Shown here: positions 28,905-37,414 of the stretch, one piece after another
How positions within the stretch are numbered: the stretch's first letter is position 1
How the letters are laid out: each line of letters starts with the position of its first letter
NCBI GenBank assembly: GCA_035293765.1
Contig: DATGMF010000060.1
Location: 156,682-220,681, forward strand
Length of the DNA: 64,000 nucleotides
Direction of reading: 5' to 3'
From: DASRHT01 sp035293765
GTDB taxonomy: Bacteria; Chloroflexota; Ktedonobacteria; Ktedonobacterales; Ktedonobacteraceae
The notes under the pieces: model-generated
Databases searched by the model: none
Seen by the model: only the letters and a program-made list of their open reading frames with translations
What the model was told of the DNA's origin: nothing
Program-made: the position numbers and the translations under genes

Positions 28905-29552
28905 TTGCATGAACGCACCACCACTGCCGCCATTATCTTAGCGGCAGGGACGTCCAGCCGTATGAGAGCCGGGCACCATAAATTGCTGCTGCCGCTTGGC
29001 AATCGCCCGGTGCTGGCCCACGTCATTGAGGCAACGCTGGCCTCCCAGGCTCGCCCTGTTATCGTTGTGCTGGGTCATCAAGCGGAGCAGGTGCGGGCAG
29101 CTATCGCACAATATACAGGTCATTCAGCAATCAGCATGATAGAAAATCCTGATTACCGGCAAGGGATGAGCACCTCGTTGCAAGCAGGGGTGAAAGCAAT
29201 CGCAAATCTGGCAGCAGCATCCAGGCCCGATAGCGCCCTGATCATCCTGGGCGATCAGCCAATGATGACCGCTCATATCCTCGACACCTTGATTGCAGCC
29301 AGGCAGACAACCGGTAAGCGCATCATCACACCTTTCTATGAAGGCAAACGCGGCAATCCCATCCTCTTTGACGCGAGCCTTTTCCCCGAGCTGCTTGAAG
29401 TGACAGGCGATGAGGGAGCGCGCAGCGTCGTTGAGCGCCATCGCCAGGAGGTTGCAACGGTCGAACTGGGCAATGCGGTCGCGGCATACGATGTTGATAC
29501 ATGGGAAGCTTACCAGCAGGTCGTCGAGGAATGGCAGAGCCAGCAGAAATAG
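28905..29552 (+). CDS. MobA-like NTP transferase (molybdenum cofactor nucleotidyltransferase family)
   Basis: The 215-residue protein begins AAIILAAGTSSRMRAGHHKLLLPLGNRPVL, the nucleotide-binding G-x-x-x-R-M-x-x-x-K motif of the MobA/MocA family. IILGDQPMM and KRGNPILFD follow, both typical of MocA-like cytidylyltransferases. The reading frame starts at TTG with AAAGG about 11 bases upstream; the nearby ATG at 28909 is in another frame. No molybdoenzyme genes are adjacent, so the substrate is open. Confidence 0.85.
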   Translation: MHERTTTAAIILAAGTSSRMRAGHHKLLLPLGNRPVLAHVIEATLASQARPVIVVLGHQAEQVRAAIAQYTGHSAISMIENPDYRQGMSTSLQAGVKAIANLAAASRPDSALIILGDQPMMTAHILDTLIAARQTTGKRIITPFYEGKRGNPILFDASLFPELLEVTGDEGARSVVERHRQEVATVELGNAVAAYDVDTWEAYQQVVEEWQSQQK

Positions 29553-29583
29553 GGCAGTAGGGGCACGGCCTTGCGCCTGCCCT
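29551..29583. repeat. Short REP-like hairpin between two genes
   Basis: AGGGCAG (29551-29557) pairs with CTGCCCT (29577-29583) around a GC-rich loop. The sequence style matches the GGGCAA repeats at 7.8 and 31.5 kb. There is no T-run, so it is not a classical terminator. Confidence 0.4.
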
Positions 29584-29603
29584 GCTGCGGAAAGGAAACG
29601 AAC

Positions 29604-29963
29604 GTGCAACAACAGGCCAGATTCTGGCGCGAACATAGCCAGCAGCTCTCGACGGCTATTCGTTATGTCGAGGCGCTTGCCGCAGCCGAGCGCGCCGTTG
29701 CGATTGATCAGACGAACGCGGAAGGCTGGTACATCAAAGGGACCTGTCTGGCGATGCTGGCACGCCACCAGGAAGCTCTGGCGGATTTTGAGCAAGCCCT
29801 TTCGCTAGATACCCGCTACGCTCCCGCCTGGGATGCGAAGGCGTGGGTGCTGGGCATCATGGGCAGGAAGGAAGAGGCGCTTGCCGCCATCAATCGCGCT
29901 CTGGAGCTTGACCCTGAGTATTTCGAGGCTCAGAAACGCAAGCAGCGCTTGGAGGCGATGTAA
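29604..29963 (+). CDS. Small TPR protein
   Basis: The 119-residue protein consists of an N-terminal helix and about three tetratricopeptide repeats, for example NAEGWYIKGTCLAMLARHQEALADFEQALSLDTRY followed by APAWDAKAWVLGIMGRKEEALAAINRALELDPEY. I chose the GTG at 29604 because GGAAAGGA lies upstream; the frame is open to 29571. TPRs mediate protein contacts. No partner is evident. Confidence 0.75.
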   Translation: MQQQARFWREHSQQLSTAIRYVEALAAAERAVAIDQTNAEGWYIKGTCLAMLARHQEALADFEQALSLDTRYAPAWDAKAWVLGIMGRKEEALAAINRALELDPEYFEAQKRKQRLEAM

Positions 29964-29980
29964 CCAGAAATTTCGCTATG

Positions 29981-30646
29981 CTATCCCTTCAGTAAGCGTT
30001 CCACCAGCCCCACAATCTCGCGATGAATTTTCTCTGGAGGGAGCGAGGCATCAATCACTCTGATACGTTCGGGATGGGCATACGCCAGGGCCAGAAATGC
30101 TTTGCGCAGGGCGCGGTGAAAGGATTCCGCTTCCAGATCAAAATGGGTCTGCTCGCCTCTATCCGGTGAGCCGGAACGGTGGCGAGTTCCGCCCTTCTGA
30201 GGACCTGTCCGTTCGCGCACAAGGGTGGGATCGAGGTCAAGCAGGATGGTGAGATCAGGAGCGCGTCCCTGCGTAGCGAGCAACGAGAGCTGCTCTATCA
30301 CGTCCATGCCGACGCCGCGTGCAGCTCCCTGGTAGGCAATGCTGGAATCAAAGCAACGGTCTGTAATCACGAGTGAGCCAGCTTCCAGATAGGGCAGGAC
30401 CAGCGTTGCAAAGTGCTGCGCTCGGTCGGCCTGGAACAGGAACGCTTCCGCGAGAGGCGTTATGGCAAGGTCGGGACGATGAATCAGGAGCTGGCGTATT
30501 TCGCCGCCGAGCGGCGTCCCTCCTGGTTCACGCGTACGGATGTAAGAAATGCCGTGCCCCTTCAGCCAATCTCCCAGTAAGTTCATCTGCGTTGTTTTGC
30601 CAGCTCCATCCAGCCCCTCAAACGAAATAAGATGTCCTTTACTCAC
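29981..30646 (-). CDS. tmk: Thymidylate kinase
   Basis: This 221-residue enzyme phosphorylates dTMP to dTDP. The P-loop FEGLDGAGKTT lies at residues 9-19, REPGGTPLGGEIR binds the nucleotide, and ITDRCFDSSIAYQG is the family DR motif. The lid region (about 150-170, GPQKGGTRHRSGSPDRGE) is longer and more charged than usual. The start is GTG, three bases after the stop of the dCTP-deaminase-like gene, so the two nucleotide-metabolism genes form an operon. Confidence 0.95.
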   Translation of the reverse strand: MSKGHLISFEGLDGAGKTTQMNLLGDWLKGHGISYIRTREPGGTPLGGEIRQLLIHRPDLAITPLAEAFLFQADRAQHFATLVLPYLEAGSLVITDRCFDSSIAYQGAARGVGMDVIEQLSLLATQGRAPDLTILLDLDPTLVRERTGPQKGGTRHRSGSPDRGEQTHFDLEAESFHRALRKAFLALAYAHPERIRVIDASLPPEKIHREIVGLVERLLKG

Positions 30647-30649
30647 GCC

Positions 30650-31309
30650 TCATTTTCCCTTATCTGTACGATATACGTCATAATCCCAATCTAGCTGCGG
30701 CTTGGGCAACATATCTTCGGGCACCCACGTTTGATCTGCCTTGCTATTCAGCCGACCAACGCCGCTCTCTCGGCCAGCTTCACTCAGGTCGGCTGCAACG
30801 AACTGCTTACCATATTTTCCACGATACTCTTTGAGCGTCTCACCGATATACTCGAACGTGAGCTGGCAGATACGAAAGCCGACGGGAACCCAGATGGTTG
30901 TCTGTGTATGATTGCTAATCTCCATTGTCCAGCGACTGATATACCCGACATCGCCGACGCCGGCGCAGCGGCAGACTGAGAGGCCCGAACGCGCCACTGT
31001 ACTGCGCGAGTACATTTTGGCGAGATAGCCGTTATGGCCGCCGATCACCTCCTGGGTGTGCGCCAGGATGGTCGTGCCTGGGCGAATGGCGATCTTGCCA
31101 TCGCGCGCTTTACGCACCTCGCCCCAGTAGCGACGAATTTCATCGGGATTGTCCAGGTGCATCACCTCGACATTGGCGTCGCCCTGAAAGTACCATTCGC
31201 CAAGACGACAATCATACGAGTTCGTGCCTAGATGGCGCGGGTCAAACGGCTCAATGACGATATTGCCGCGCTCCATCTCTTCGACGATACGCCTGTCAGA
31301 TAATAACAT
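30650..31309 (-). CDS. dCTP deaminase / dUTPase-family protein
   Basis: The 219-residue protein has MLLSDRRIVEEMERGNIVIEPFDP, a start typical of Dcd proteins. RSTVARSGLSVC (substrate loop) and DVGYISRWTMEISN, where the Glu is the expected catalytic residue, follow. Dcd makes dUMP precursors from dCTP, which fits its pairing with tmk downstream. The C-terminus extends about 25 residues beyond a minimal Dcd. Whether it is mono- or bifunctional cannot be seen. Confidence 0.87.
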   Translation of the reverse strand: MLLSDRRIVEEMERGNIVIEPFDPRHLGTNSYDCRLGEWYFQGDANVEVMHLDNPDEIRRYWGEVRKARDGKIAIRPGTTILAHTQEVIGGHNGYLAKMYSRSTVARSGLSVCRCAGVGDVGYISRWTMEISNHTQTTIWVPVGFRICQLTFEYIGETLKEYRGKYGKQFVAADLSEAGRESGVGRLNSKADQTWVPEDMLPKPQLDWDYDVYRTDKGK

Positions 31310-31463
31310 AATGATGCTGTCTCCGGTTGCCCTCTCGCTATTTTAGCGCGGGAAGTAAAAAATAAGGCTGGTGAGCCCAAGTGCTCATGTGCAGGATATA
31401 TTATAGCGGATATAAATATTTAGACAATATTAATAGCACAGAGGAATGCTGAGGGTCCCCCCA

Positions 31464-31531
31464 CAGGGCAACCGCCTGCGATGACCGTGCCCCACGCTGC
31501 GACTTGGGACCCATCACTGGCGATTGCCCTG
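31464..31531. repeat. Imperfect inverted repeat of the GGGCAA family
   Basis: CAGGGCAACCGCC (31464-31476) faces GGCGATTGCCCTG (31519-31531), giving a near-complete stem around a 42-base loop. It lies in the 293-bp gap between the dcd-like gene and the exonuclease-UvrC gene; I see nothing else in that gap. Confidence 0.5.
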
Positions 31532-31602
31532 CTGTCCCATTGCTCATTGCTTTGTCGCTATTATCAGCTTTCAACCAGTTTTGCATTCCAGTATATCACC
31601 CG

Positions 31603-33699
31603 CTAGCCTAATACATGCTCGCGATCTTCCTCTTCCTCCCCCTGCTCTGCTTCATCCAGTGGCATAGTACGAGCGATACTGATATCATTCCATAAGCGTT
31701 CTATCAAGTTTTGCGCCTCTTGCTCATCCATCAGAGCATGTTGGAAGGAGAAAAAGGCGCGGTCGTTGCTGTGACGATGAATCCAGCGGCTAATGATATT
31801 GATCTGGTCAACTTCGGCCTTCCCGACGATGGAAGGGGGCTCGCCCAGCGTTGCCGCTAATGCTAGCAACTCGCACACCGTCTGTTGCACGGCTCTCAGC
31901 TCGTGCGGGATGCTGCGCTGCTGGACCAGGCGGCCATGCCGGATCAGGAAGATCTCGTTATAGCCTTCTTGCGCTGAAGGATAGACGATAAACAGATTGT
32001 TGGCCTCGACTGCGCCTGTTATCAGTTGTTGCCCGATCAGTACCTCATCAAGACTATGAATGGCATCGCGCAGCCAGGCAGCCCGCTCAAAATTTAATTG
32101 CTGCGCTGCTTCAAACATCTGGCGGCGCAAACGATCAAGCAGGTCCTCGCGCTCGCCGCCTAGAAAGGCGCATACCTCCGCGATTACTTTACGGTATTGC
32201 TCAGGGTCAGCTCCTCCCCGACATGGGGCAGAACAGCGATGGAGGTGCAGGCGCAGGCACGGATCTGATGGTTTCGCCTGGGGTGGCAGGCCGCGCGTGC
32301 AGGTACGGATCGGAAATATTTTCTGGATCAGTTCGATGGTCAGGTCAACCATGCGCCGGCTGCGGAAGGGACCAAAGTAGCGCGCGCCATCGGCAGCGAC
32401 CTCGCGGGTGGCGTAGACACGCGGGAAAAGATGCTGCACATCAACCTTGATGAAGGGGTATAGCTCATAGTTGCGCAATTGCACGTTATACGCAGGCTGC
32501 AAGGCTTTGATCAGTTGCGACTCGACCAGCAGCGCCTCCAGCTCGGAGCCAAGCATGCGCGTTTCAATCTCGCGGACGTTCTGCAACAATCCGTCCATCT
32601 TGCGCGTGTAGCCGAGCGGCTGATTGTAATAGGAGGCAAGGCGATCTTTAAGGCATTTGGCCTTCCCGACATAAATCACCTGTCCATGCTCATCTTTCAT
32701 CAGGTAGACGCCAGGTTTGGCAGGAAAGTTCTGCTTCCAGGCGCTATTAAGCAAGAGGCTGCCGGTCGGGCGGGTTGCCACAGCCGAGGAGGGTGCAAGC
32801 TTGCCATCCGCACGCCATAGCCCCTTCTGAGTGGATAACATCTCCTGCGCAATATCGCCGCTCCACGCGACCGGCAATTGTAAGCGACGCCGTAAGTGGC
32901 CCAGCGTGGCTATTCCCTGCTGCTGCGCCCGTTCCAGCAGCCGTAAAAATATTGCAGCCGTCACCCTGGCATCCCCCATCGCGCGGTGGCGATTCATCGT
33001 CGGAATCTTGAGATGTTCAGCCACCACGTCAAGCCTGAAACGCTTGAGGCCCGGGAGAAAGCGCCGGGCGAGGGGAATGGTATCGAGCCCATCGAGTGGA
33101 AAGCCTTGACCAAGTAAGCGCGCCTCATGGGAGAGAAAGCCGATATCGAAGCCGAGATTATGCCCGACCAGGATCGCGCCATCAATGAACCGCTGCAACT
33201 CAGGAAATATCTCAGCCGCCGATGGAGCCTCGTTGACCATCTCTTGCGTGATGCCGGTAAATTTTGCAATAAAGGGAGGGATGCGGCGGCCTGGATTGAT
33301 CAGCCGCTGGAATGACGCAATCACCTCGCCCCCACGCAGGCGCACGCCGGCAACCTCAATCACGCGATCAGGTCCGGGACGCAATCCGGTCGTCTCGGTA
33401 TCCAGCACAACAAACTCGACTCCATCCAGCGTCTTCTGGGTGCTACGCCACGCGGTAAGCGCCCATTGCACTTCGACGCATGCAACTTCGGCAGGCTCGC
33501 TCATCTCCTCAAAAAGCGAAGAACTTTTCAAGGTCTGTCGCAAGAGCAGTTTCCAGAGTTGCGCGTTACCATTGGCGCCAAAAAGATGCTGCACGAGCAA
33601 ATCTTCGGACACCGGCTGCCCCAGACTCTCCAACAGTTCATGAGCTCGCCTCAACAATGTGCCACGTTGCGGGACTGTGCCCTCATCCTCGCCAGCCAT
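31603..33699 (-). CDS. DEDD exonuclease fused to a UvrC-like GIY-YIG nuclease
   Basis: In this 698-residue protein, residues about 95-265 form a DnaQ-type 3'-5' exonuclease: FVVLDTETTGLRPG, GHNLGFDIGFL, and HRAMGDARVTA give the DEDDh residues. Residues about 325-405 are a GIY-YIG domain (PGVYLMKDEHGQVIYVGKAKCLKDRL...LGSELEALLVESQLIK). A UvrC-like Cys-bearing segment (CLRLHLHRCSAPC) and a UvrB-contact-like helix (FERAAWLRDAIHSL) follow. The arrangement resembles the exonuclease-Cho fusions known in Actinobacteria and relatives and implies a role in excision repair. The C-terminal UvrC nuclease half is lacking. The tail is acidic. Confidence 0.92.
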   Translation of the reverse strand: MAGEDEGTVPQRGTLLRRAHELLESLGQPVSEDLLVQHLFGANGNAQLWKLLLRQTLKSSSLFEEMSEPAEVACVEVQWALTAWRSTQKTLDGVEFVVLDTETTGLRPGPDRVIEVAGVRLRGGEVIASFQRLINPGRRIPPFIAKFTGITQEMVNEAPSAAEIFPELQRFIDGAILVGHNLGFDIGFLSHEARLLGQGFPLDGLDTIPLARRFLPGLKRFRLDVVAEHLKIPTMNRHRAMGDARVTAAIFLRLLERAQQQGIATLGHLRRRLQLPVAWSGDIAQEMLSTQKGLWRADGKLAPSSAVATRPTGSLLLNSAWKQNFPAKPGVYLMKDEHGQVIYVGKAKCLKDRLASYYNQPLGYTRKMDGLLQNVREIETRMLGSELEALLVESQLIKALQPAYNVQLRNYELYPFIKVDVQHLFPRVYATREVAADGARYFGPFRSRRMVDLTIELIQKIFPIRTCTRGLPPQAKPSDPCLRLHLHRCSAPCRGGADPEQYRKVIAEVCAFLGGEREDLLDRLRRQMFEAAQQLNFERAAWLRDAIHSLDEVLIGQQLITGAVEANNLFIVYPSAQEGYNEIFLIRHGRLVQQRSIPHELRAVQQTVCELLALAATLGEPPSIVGKAEVDQINIISRWIHRHSNDRAFFSFQHALMDEQEAQNLIERLWNDISIARTMPLDEAEQGEEEEDREHVLG

Positions 33700-33872
33700 A
33701 GCGAAAATCCCCCTATATCCGCCACAAAAATATTAGATCATGTGTACGAGAATAGCACGAAGCGGGGCCGTTGGCAAGAGTTGGGCTGACTTTTTCCATA
33801 GCTCTAGCTTTATCGAAGAACATCGTGTATAATGGTATTTCACGAACATAGTATCTAACAAGGGAAGAAAAC

Positions 33873-34202
33873 GTGGATAGGGTTAAAGCGCAACAAAACA
33901 TTGACGCATTCCGCACTCTGGCTTCTCAACAGGGCTGGGCTATCGATTCTGAAAGAGAACTCCATAACAACATTTATCAACTTCGCATCACTCATGGAAC
34001 TACCACCGTTCCCATCACTTTCTTTCATACGGGAACAGTGCTCATTCAAGGAAAGCCCAGCGAGCTACAAAGGTTTCTTAACTCGTGGTGGACGAAGCAA
34101 AAAGCGCAAAAGTCACCACCATCGTTATGGAATGCCGATACACAACCAACGACAGAAGTACCATCAGGACTGACTATACCAACAAATCCGAAGCTGATCT
34201 AA
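33873..34202 (+). CDS. rnhC: RNase HIII N-terminal TBP-like domain, separated by an in-frame TAA
   Basis: This 109-residue product contains GTTTVPITFFHTGTVLIQGKPSELQRFLNSWW. That is the N-terminal substrate-binding domain of RNase HIII, followed by a Pro/Thr-rich linker. The stop TAA (34200-34202) is followed at once, in the same frame, by GTG and the catalytic domain. Read through, the pair gives about 324 residues, the usual RNase HIII length. The start is GTG with AAGGGAAG upstream. It is therefore either a nonsense mutation, a deliberate stop-restart pair, or readthrough. Confidence 0.75.
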   Translation: MDRVKAQQNIDAFRTLASQQGWAIDSERELHNNIYQLRITHGTTTVPITFFHTGTVLIQGKPSELQRFLNSWWTKQKAQKSPPSLWNADTQPTTEVPSGLTIPTNPKLI

Positions 34203-34847
34203 GTGATCCCCAGAATAGGAAGCGACGAGGTTGGACGAGAAGACTATTTCGGGCCGCTTGTGGTGGCTGCGGTGTATGTTGACGAACAGACTGAGACTAA
34301 ATTGATCGATTTAAAGGTTCGCAACCGCAAGCTGCTACCTGACAATATTATTCTCGCACTCGCCGAGGAAATCAAAGAGGTTTGTCGAGGACAGGGTACT
34401 ATACTATCGTTTCATCCTGAACACTATAATGAGCTACGCAAAGCACCATCTCAGATGGGCCAATTGCTAGCCAGAACTCACGCACAAGCCATAGCTACCA
34501 TACAAAAAAAGGTACAATGTAAGTTGGCTATTATCAGTCATTCTGGGAGTGAGACTCTTGTTCGTAATATACTGACGAAGGAGAATTGTGCAATCTCTAT
34601 CAAGCAGCAGAGCGGGGCAGAAGATGATATTGCCATCGCCGCAGCCTCGATCATAGCTCGCGCCGAATTCATCCGTCAGATCGTCGGGCTTGCGCACATT
34701 GCAGGCATCGATCTGCCAAAGGGAGCATCCAAGCCGGGGATTATTGCAGCAGGGCGGGAGATAGTTAAAAAGCATGGACAGGGCATGCTGGCAAAGGTAG
34801 CCAAGTTGCATTTTACAACCACTCAGGAGATCCTTTCGGGCATATAG
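34203..34847 (+). CDS. rnhC: RNase HIII catalytic domain
   Basis: The 214-residue domain begins IPRIGSDEVGREDYFGPLVVAA, which holds the first Asp-Glu pair of the RNase H2/H3 active site. It later has SGAEDDIAIAAASIIARAEF with the further acidic residues. It removes RNA from RNA/DNA hybrids. No convincing Shine-Dalgarno sequence precedes its GTG, which abuts the TAA of the upstream half. Expression would need re-initiation or readthrough. The catalytic residues look intact. Confidence 0.85.
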   Translation: MIPRIGSDEVGREDYFGPLVVAAVYVDEQTETKLIDLKVRNRKLLPDNIILALAEEIKEVCRGQGTILSFHPEHYNELRKAPSQMGQLLARTHAQAIATIQKKVQCKLAIISHSGSETLVRNILTKENCAISIKQQSGAEDDIAIAAASIIARAEFIRQIVGLAHIAGIDLPKGASKPGIIAAGREIVKKHGQGMLAKVAKLHFTTTQEILSGI

Positions 34848-34877
34848 CCCCATTATACAACAATTGGAGGAGCAGCA

Positions 34878-35435
34878 ATGAATATTGCTTTCGTCATTTA
34901 CAACGGCATGACCGCCCTGGACTTTATCGGCATGTACGATCCGGTGACGCGGCTCAAGACGATGGGGTTTATGCCTGATCTGAGCTGGGATATTTGCGCT
35001 TATACGCCAGAAGTGCGAGACGGCGCGGGGCTGCTCTTCACGCCAACCAGAGTTGGCACATCGCTGCATGATTATGCGATGGTGCTTATGCCCGGCGGCT
35101 TCAGCACGCGAGAGATGATCGATAACGCGGAATTTATCGCCTGGCTCAAAACGGCTGCCCCTTGCAAGCTGAAGGTCTCCGTTTGTACTGGTTCGCTATT
35201 ATGGGGTGCGGCAGGCTTTTTGCAAGGGAAGAAGGCCACAACGCATCCGATGGCTTTCGCCGACTTGCAACCCTATTGTGCGCAAGTGCTGGACCAACGC
35301 GTTGTTGACGAAGGCGACGTTATCACCGCCCGAGGCGTCACTTCCGCGCTCGATCTCGGGCTCTACCTGTGCGAAAAGCTGGCAGGTCACGAAGTTAAGG
35401 AGAGCATACGGCGGCAGATGGATTATTTAACCTGA
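34878..35435 (+). CDS. DJ-1/PfpI-family protein
   Basis: The 185-residue protein is a class I glutamine-amidotransferase-like fold. VSVCTGSLLWGAAGFLQGKKATTHPMAF carries the nucleophile-elbow Cys (about residue 102) and the following His. ITARGVTSALDLGLYLCEKLAG matches the isonitrile hydratase/ThiJ branch. A GGAGGAGC Shine-Dalgarno sequence precedes the ATG. The substrate is not predictable. Confidence 0.88.
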   Translation: MNIAFVIYNGMTALDFIGMYDPVTRLKTMGFMPDLSWDICAYTPEVRDGAGLLFTPTRVGTSLHDYAMVLMPGGFSTREMIDNAEFIAWLKTAAPCKLKVSVCTGSLLWGAAGFLQGKKATTHPMAFADLQPYCAQVLDQRVVDEGDVITARGVTSALDLGLYLCEKLAGHEVKESIRRQMDYLT

Positions 35436-35561
35436 TAACACATATCTTAACCTTATCTCCCTTGCCTTTTACCCCAGCGGCTGCTATACTCGCTCGGAGT
35501 ATCACATCAATTTACCTCAATGTAAACATGTTTTGATTTGATAGGGAGGGAGAATAGGGCT

Positions 35562-36395
35562 ATGTTTGTCAAAAATAACGTCGGCAAAAACATACCGATT
35601 CTTATGTACCACAGCATTGCGGAGCATGCCAGCCCGAAATTCAGGGAGTTCACCGTCTCACCATCGCTATTTAGCGAACATCTGGCATATTTGCAGCAAC
35701 ACAACTATACGTCAATGACGGTAACGCAGTTGATGAACGCGCTCGCTCAGGGAAGTGCCGCACTGCCGGAGCGTCCGGTGATTATCACCTTCGACGATGG
35801 CTTCGCCGATTTTGCGACCGCCGCTCTGCCCGCGCTCAAGCGATACGGCTTTGTCGCCACGCTCTACGTCGCCACGGCCTACGTCAATGCCACCAGTCGC
35901 TGGCTGAAGAGCGAAGGGGAGGAAATGCGCCCTATGCTGAACTGGGAGCAGTTGAGCGAGATCAGTGCCTACGGCGTGGAGTGCGGAGGGCATACGCATA
36001 CCCATCCCCAGCTCGATATGCTGCCACAGGCGGCGGCTCGCGACGAAATTACACGCTGTAAGCAGCTTCTAGAAGAGCATCTTGGACAACCCGTTACCAG
36101 CTTCTCTTACCCCTTTGGTTATCATACTGCCGCCGTACGCCGCATTACAAGAGAAGCTGGCTATACCTCGGCCTGCGCTGTGGGCCATGCCATGAGCACG
36201 ACCTCAAGCGATCTCTTCGCCCTCACACGCCTTTTCGCCAGCGCGGATACCGATGTCGTTGCACTAGAGGCACTCTTGACCAGGGGCAGCACATCGGCGC
36301 TCACCACACTCTACCAGCGCGCCCGCACCCCTGCGTGGCGCATTGTGCGCTACTCGATGGCTCCTATCAGAAATCTGCAAAAGAGGTCCGTGTAA
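35562..36395 (+). CDS. Polysaccharide deacetylase (NodB-type)
   Basis: The 277-residue protein has IPILMYHSI, then VIITFDDGFADF with the catalytic/metal Asp pair, and CGGHTHTHPQLD with the two metal-binding His residues. SYPFGYHTAAVRRI is the next NodB motif. It lacks a signal peptide or membrane helix. I chose the ATG at 35562, which follows AGGGAGGGAG. The stop is one base from the start of the glycosyltransferase, so both probably modify one glycan. Confidence 0.9.
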   Translation: MFVKNNVGKNIPILMYHSIAEHASPKFREFTVSPSLFSEHLAYLQQHNYTSMTVTQLMNALAQGSAALPERPVIITFDDGFADFATAALPALKRYGFVATLYVATAYVNATSRWLKSEGEEMRPMLNWEQLSEISAYGVECGGHTHTHPQLDMLPQAAARDEITRCKQLLEEHLGQPVTSFSYPFGYHTAAVRRITREAGYTSACAVGHAMSTTSSDLFALTRLFASADTDVVALEALLTRGSTSALTTLYQRARTPAWRIVRYSMAPIRNLQKRSV

Positions 36396-36396
36396 G

Positions 36397-37410
36397 ATGA
36401 CAACCAGCACACTTGATGTTTCGATCATTATTTGCGTCTATACCGAAGAGCGATGGCAAGATATTCTGGAAGTGGTGGAGTCGCTGCGCCAGCAAACCAC
36501 CCCTGCTCGCGAGATAATCATCGTCGTTGACCATAATCCAGACTTAATGCAACGGGTGCAGATGCATATCCCCGACGTTGTCGCCATTGAAAACCAGAAC
36601 CCGCGCGGACTTTCAGGAGCGCGCAACAGCGGACTGGCGATAGCAAAAGGTCAGCTTATCGCCTTTCTTGATGATGACGCGGCAGCAGAGCCAGACTGGT
36701 TAGAGCGGCTGGTACGATGTTGTGAGGACCCTCAGGTGTTAGGGGCAGGCGGCACGGTTGAACCGCTCTGGCTCAGCAAGCAGCCAAAATGGTTTCCAGA
36801 AGAATTCTACTGGGTTGTCGGCTGCACATATCAGCAGCGTCCTGATCGACCAATTGTCGTGCGCAATCCCTATGGCGGCTGCTCCTGCATCCGGCGAGAA
36901 GTATTTGAGACGGTGGGCGGTTTTAGAAGCACCATCGGGCGCATCGGCAAGCTGCCGGTGGGATGTGAGGAGACGGAGCTCTGCATTCGCGCGCAGCAGC
37001 ACTGGCCGGATAAGTTTTTCCTCTACGAGCCGGAGGCCAGGATTCACCATCATATCCCTGCCGTGCGTGGGAAATGGCGCTATTTCCGCTCGCGCTGTTA
37101 TGCCGAAGGGATCTCGAAGGCGGCTGTAACCAGATATGTCGGGGCTCAGGGCGGTCTTGCTGCCGAACGCTCCTACACGCTGCGCACATTGCCGCGTGGG
37201 GTATGGAAAGGGATCATGGATACGCTACGTGGCGACATTACCGGCTGCCAGCGGGCAGGAGCCATCATTGCCGGACTCTTTATTACCACTACTGGCTACG
37301 TGGTAGGCACGATCTCGCAGCGCATCGCCAGCGGCAAGAAGGCACCTGCTCCAGGGGAAGAAGGGCAGATGGACTCACCTCCCTCCCTGGAGAAAGCAAA
37401 GGTCGTGTAG
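36397..37410 (+). CDS. Family 2 glycosyltransferase
   Basis: The 337-residue protein starts TTSTLDVSIIICVYTEERW and has NPRGLSGARNSGLAIAKG and the metal-binding AFLDDDAAAEPDWLERL. VGCEETELCIRA is the usual ED acceptor-site motif. A C-terminal hydrophobic stretch (about 280-305, AGAIIAGLFITTTGYVVGTI) may anchor it to the membrane. AGAGG lies ten bases before the ATG. It overlaps no other gene and follows the deacetylase directly. Confidence 0.9.
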   Translation: MTTSTLDVSIIICVYTEERWQDILEVVESLRQQTTPAREIIIVVDHNPDLMQRVQMHIPDVVAIENQNPRGLSGARNSGLAIAKGQLIAFLDDDAAAEPDWLERLVRCCEDPQVLGAGGTVEPLWLSKQPKWFPEEFYWVVGCTYQQRPDRPIVVRNPYGGCSCIRREVFETVGGFRSTIGRIGKLPVGCEETELCIRAQQHWPDKFFLYEPEARIHHHIPAVRGKWRYFRSRCYAEGISKAAVTRYVGAQGGLAAERSYTLRTLPRGVWKGIMDTLRGDITGCQRAGAIIAGLFITTTGYVVGTISQRIASGKKAPAPGEEGQMDSPPSLEKAKVV

Positions 37411-37414
37411 CTAT

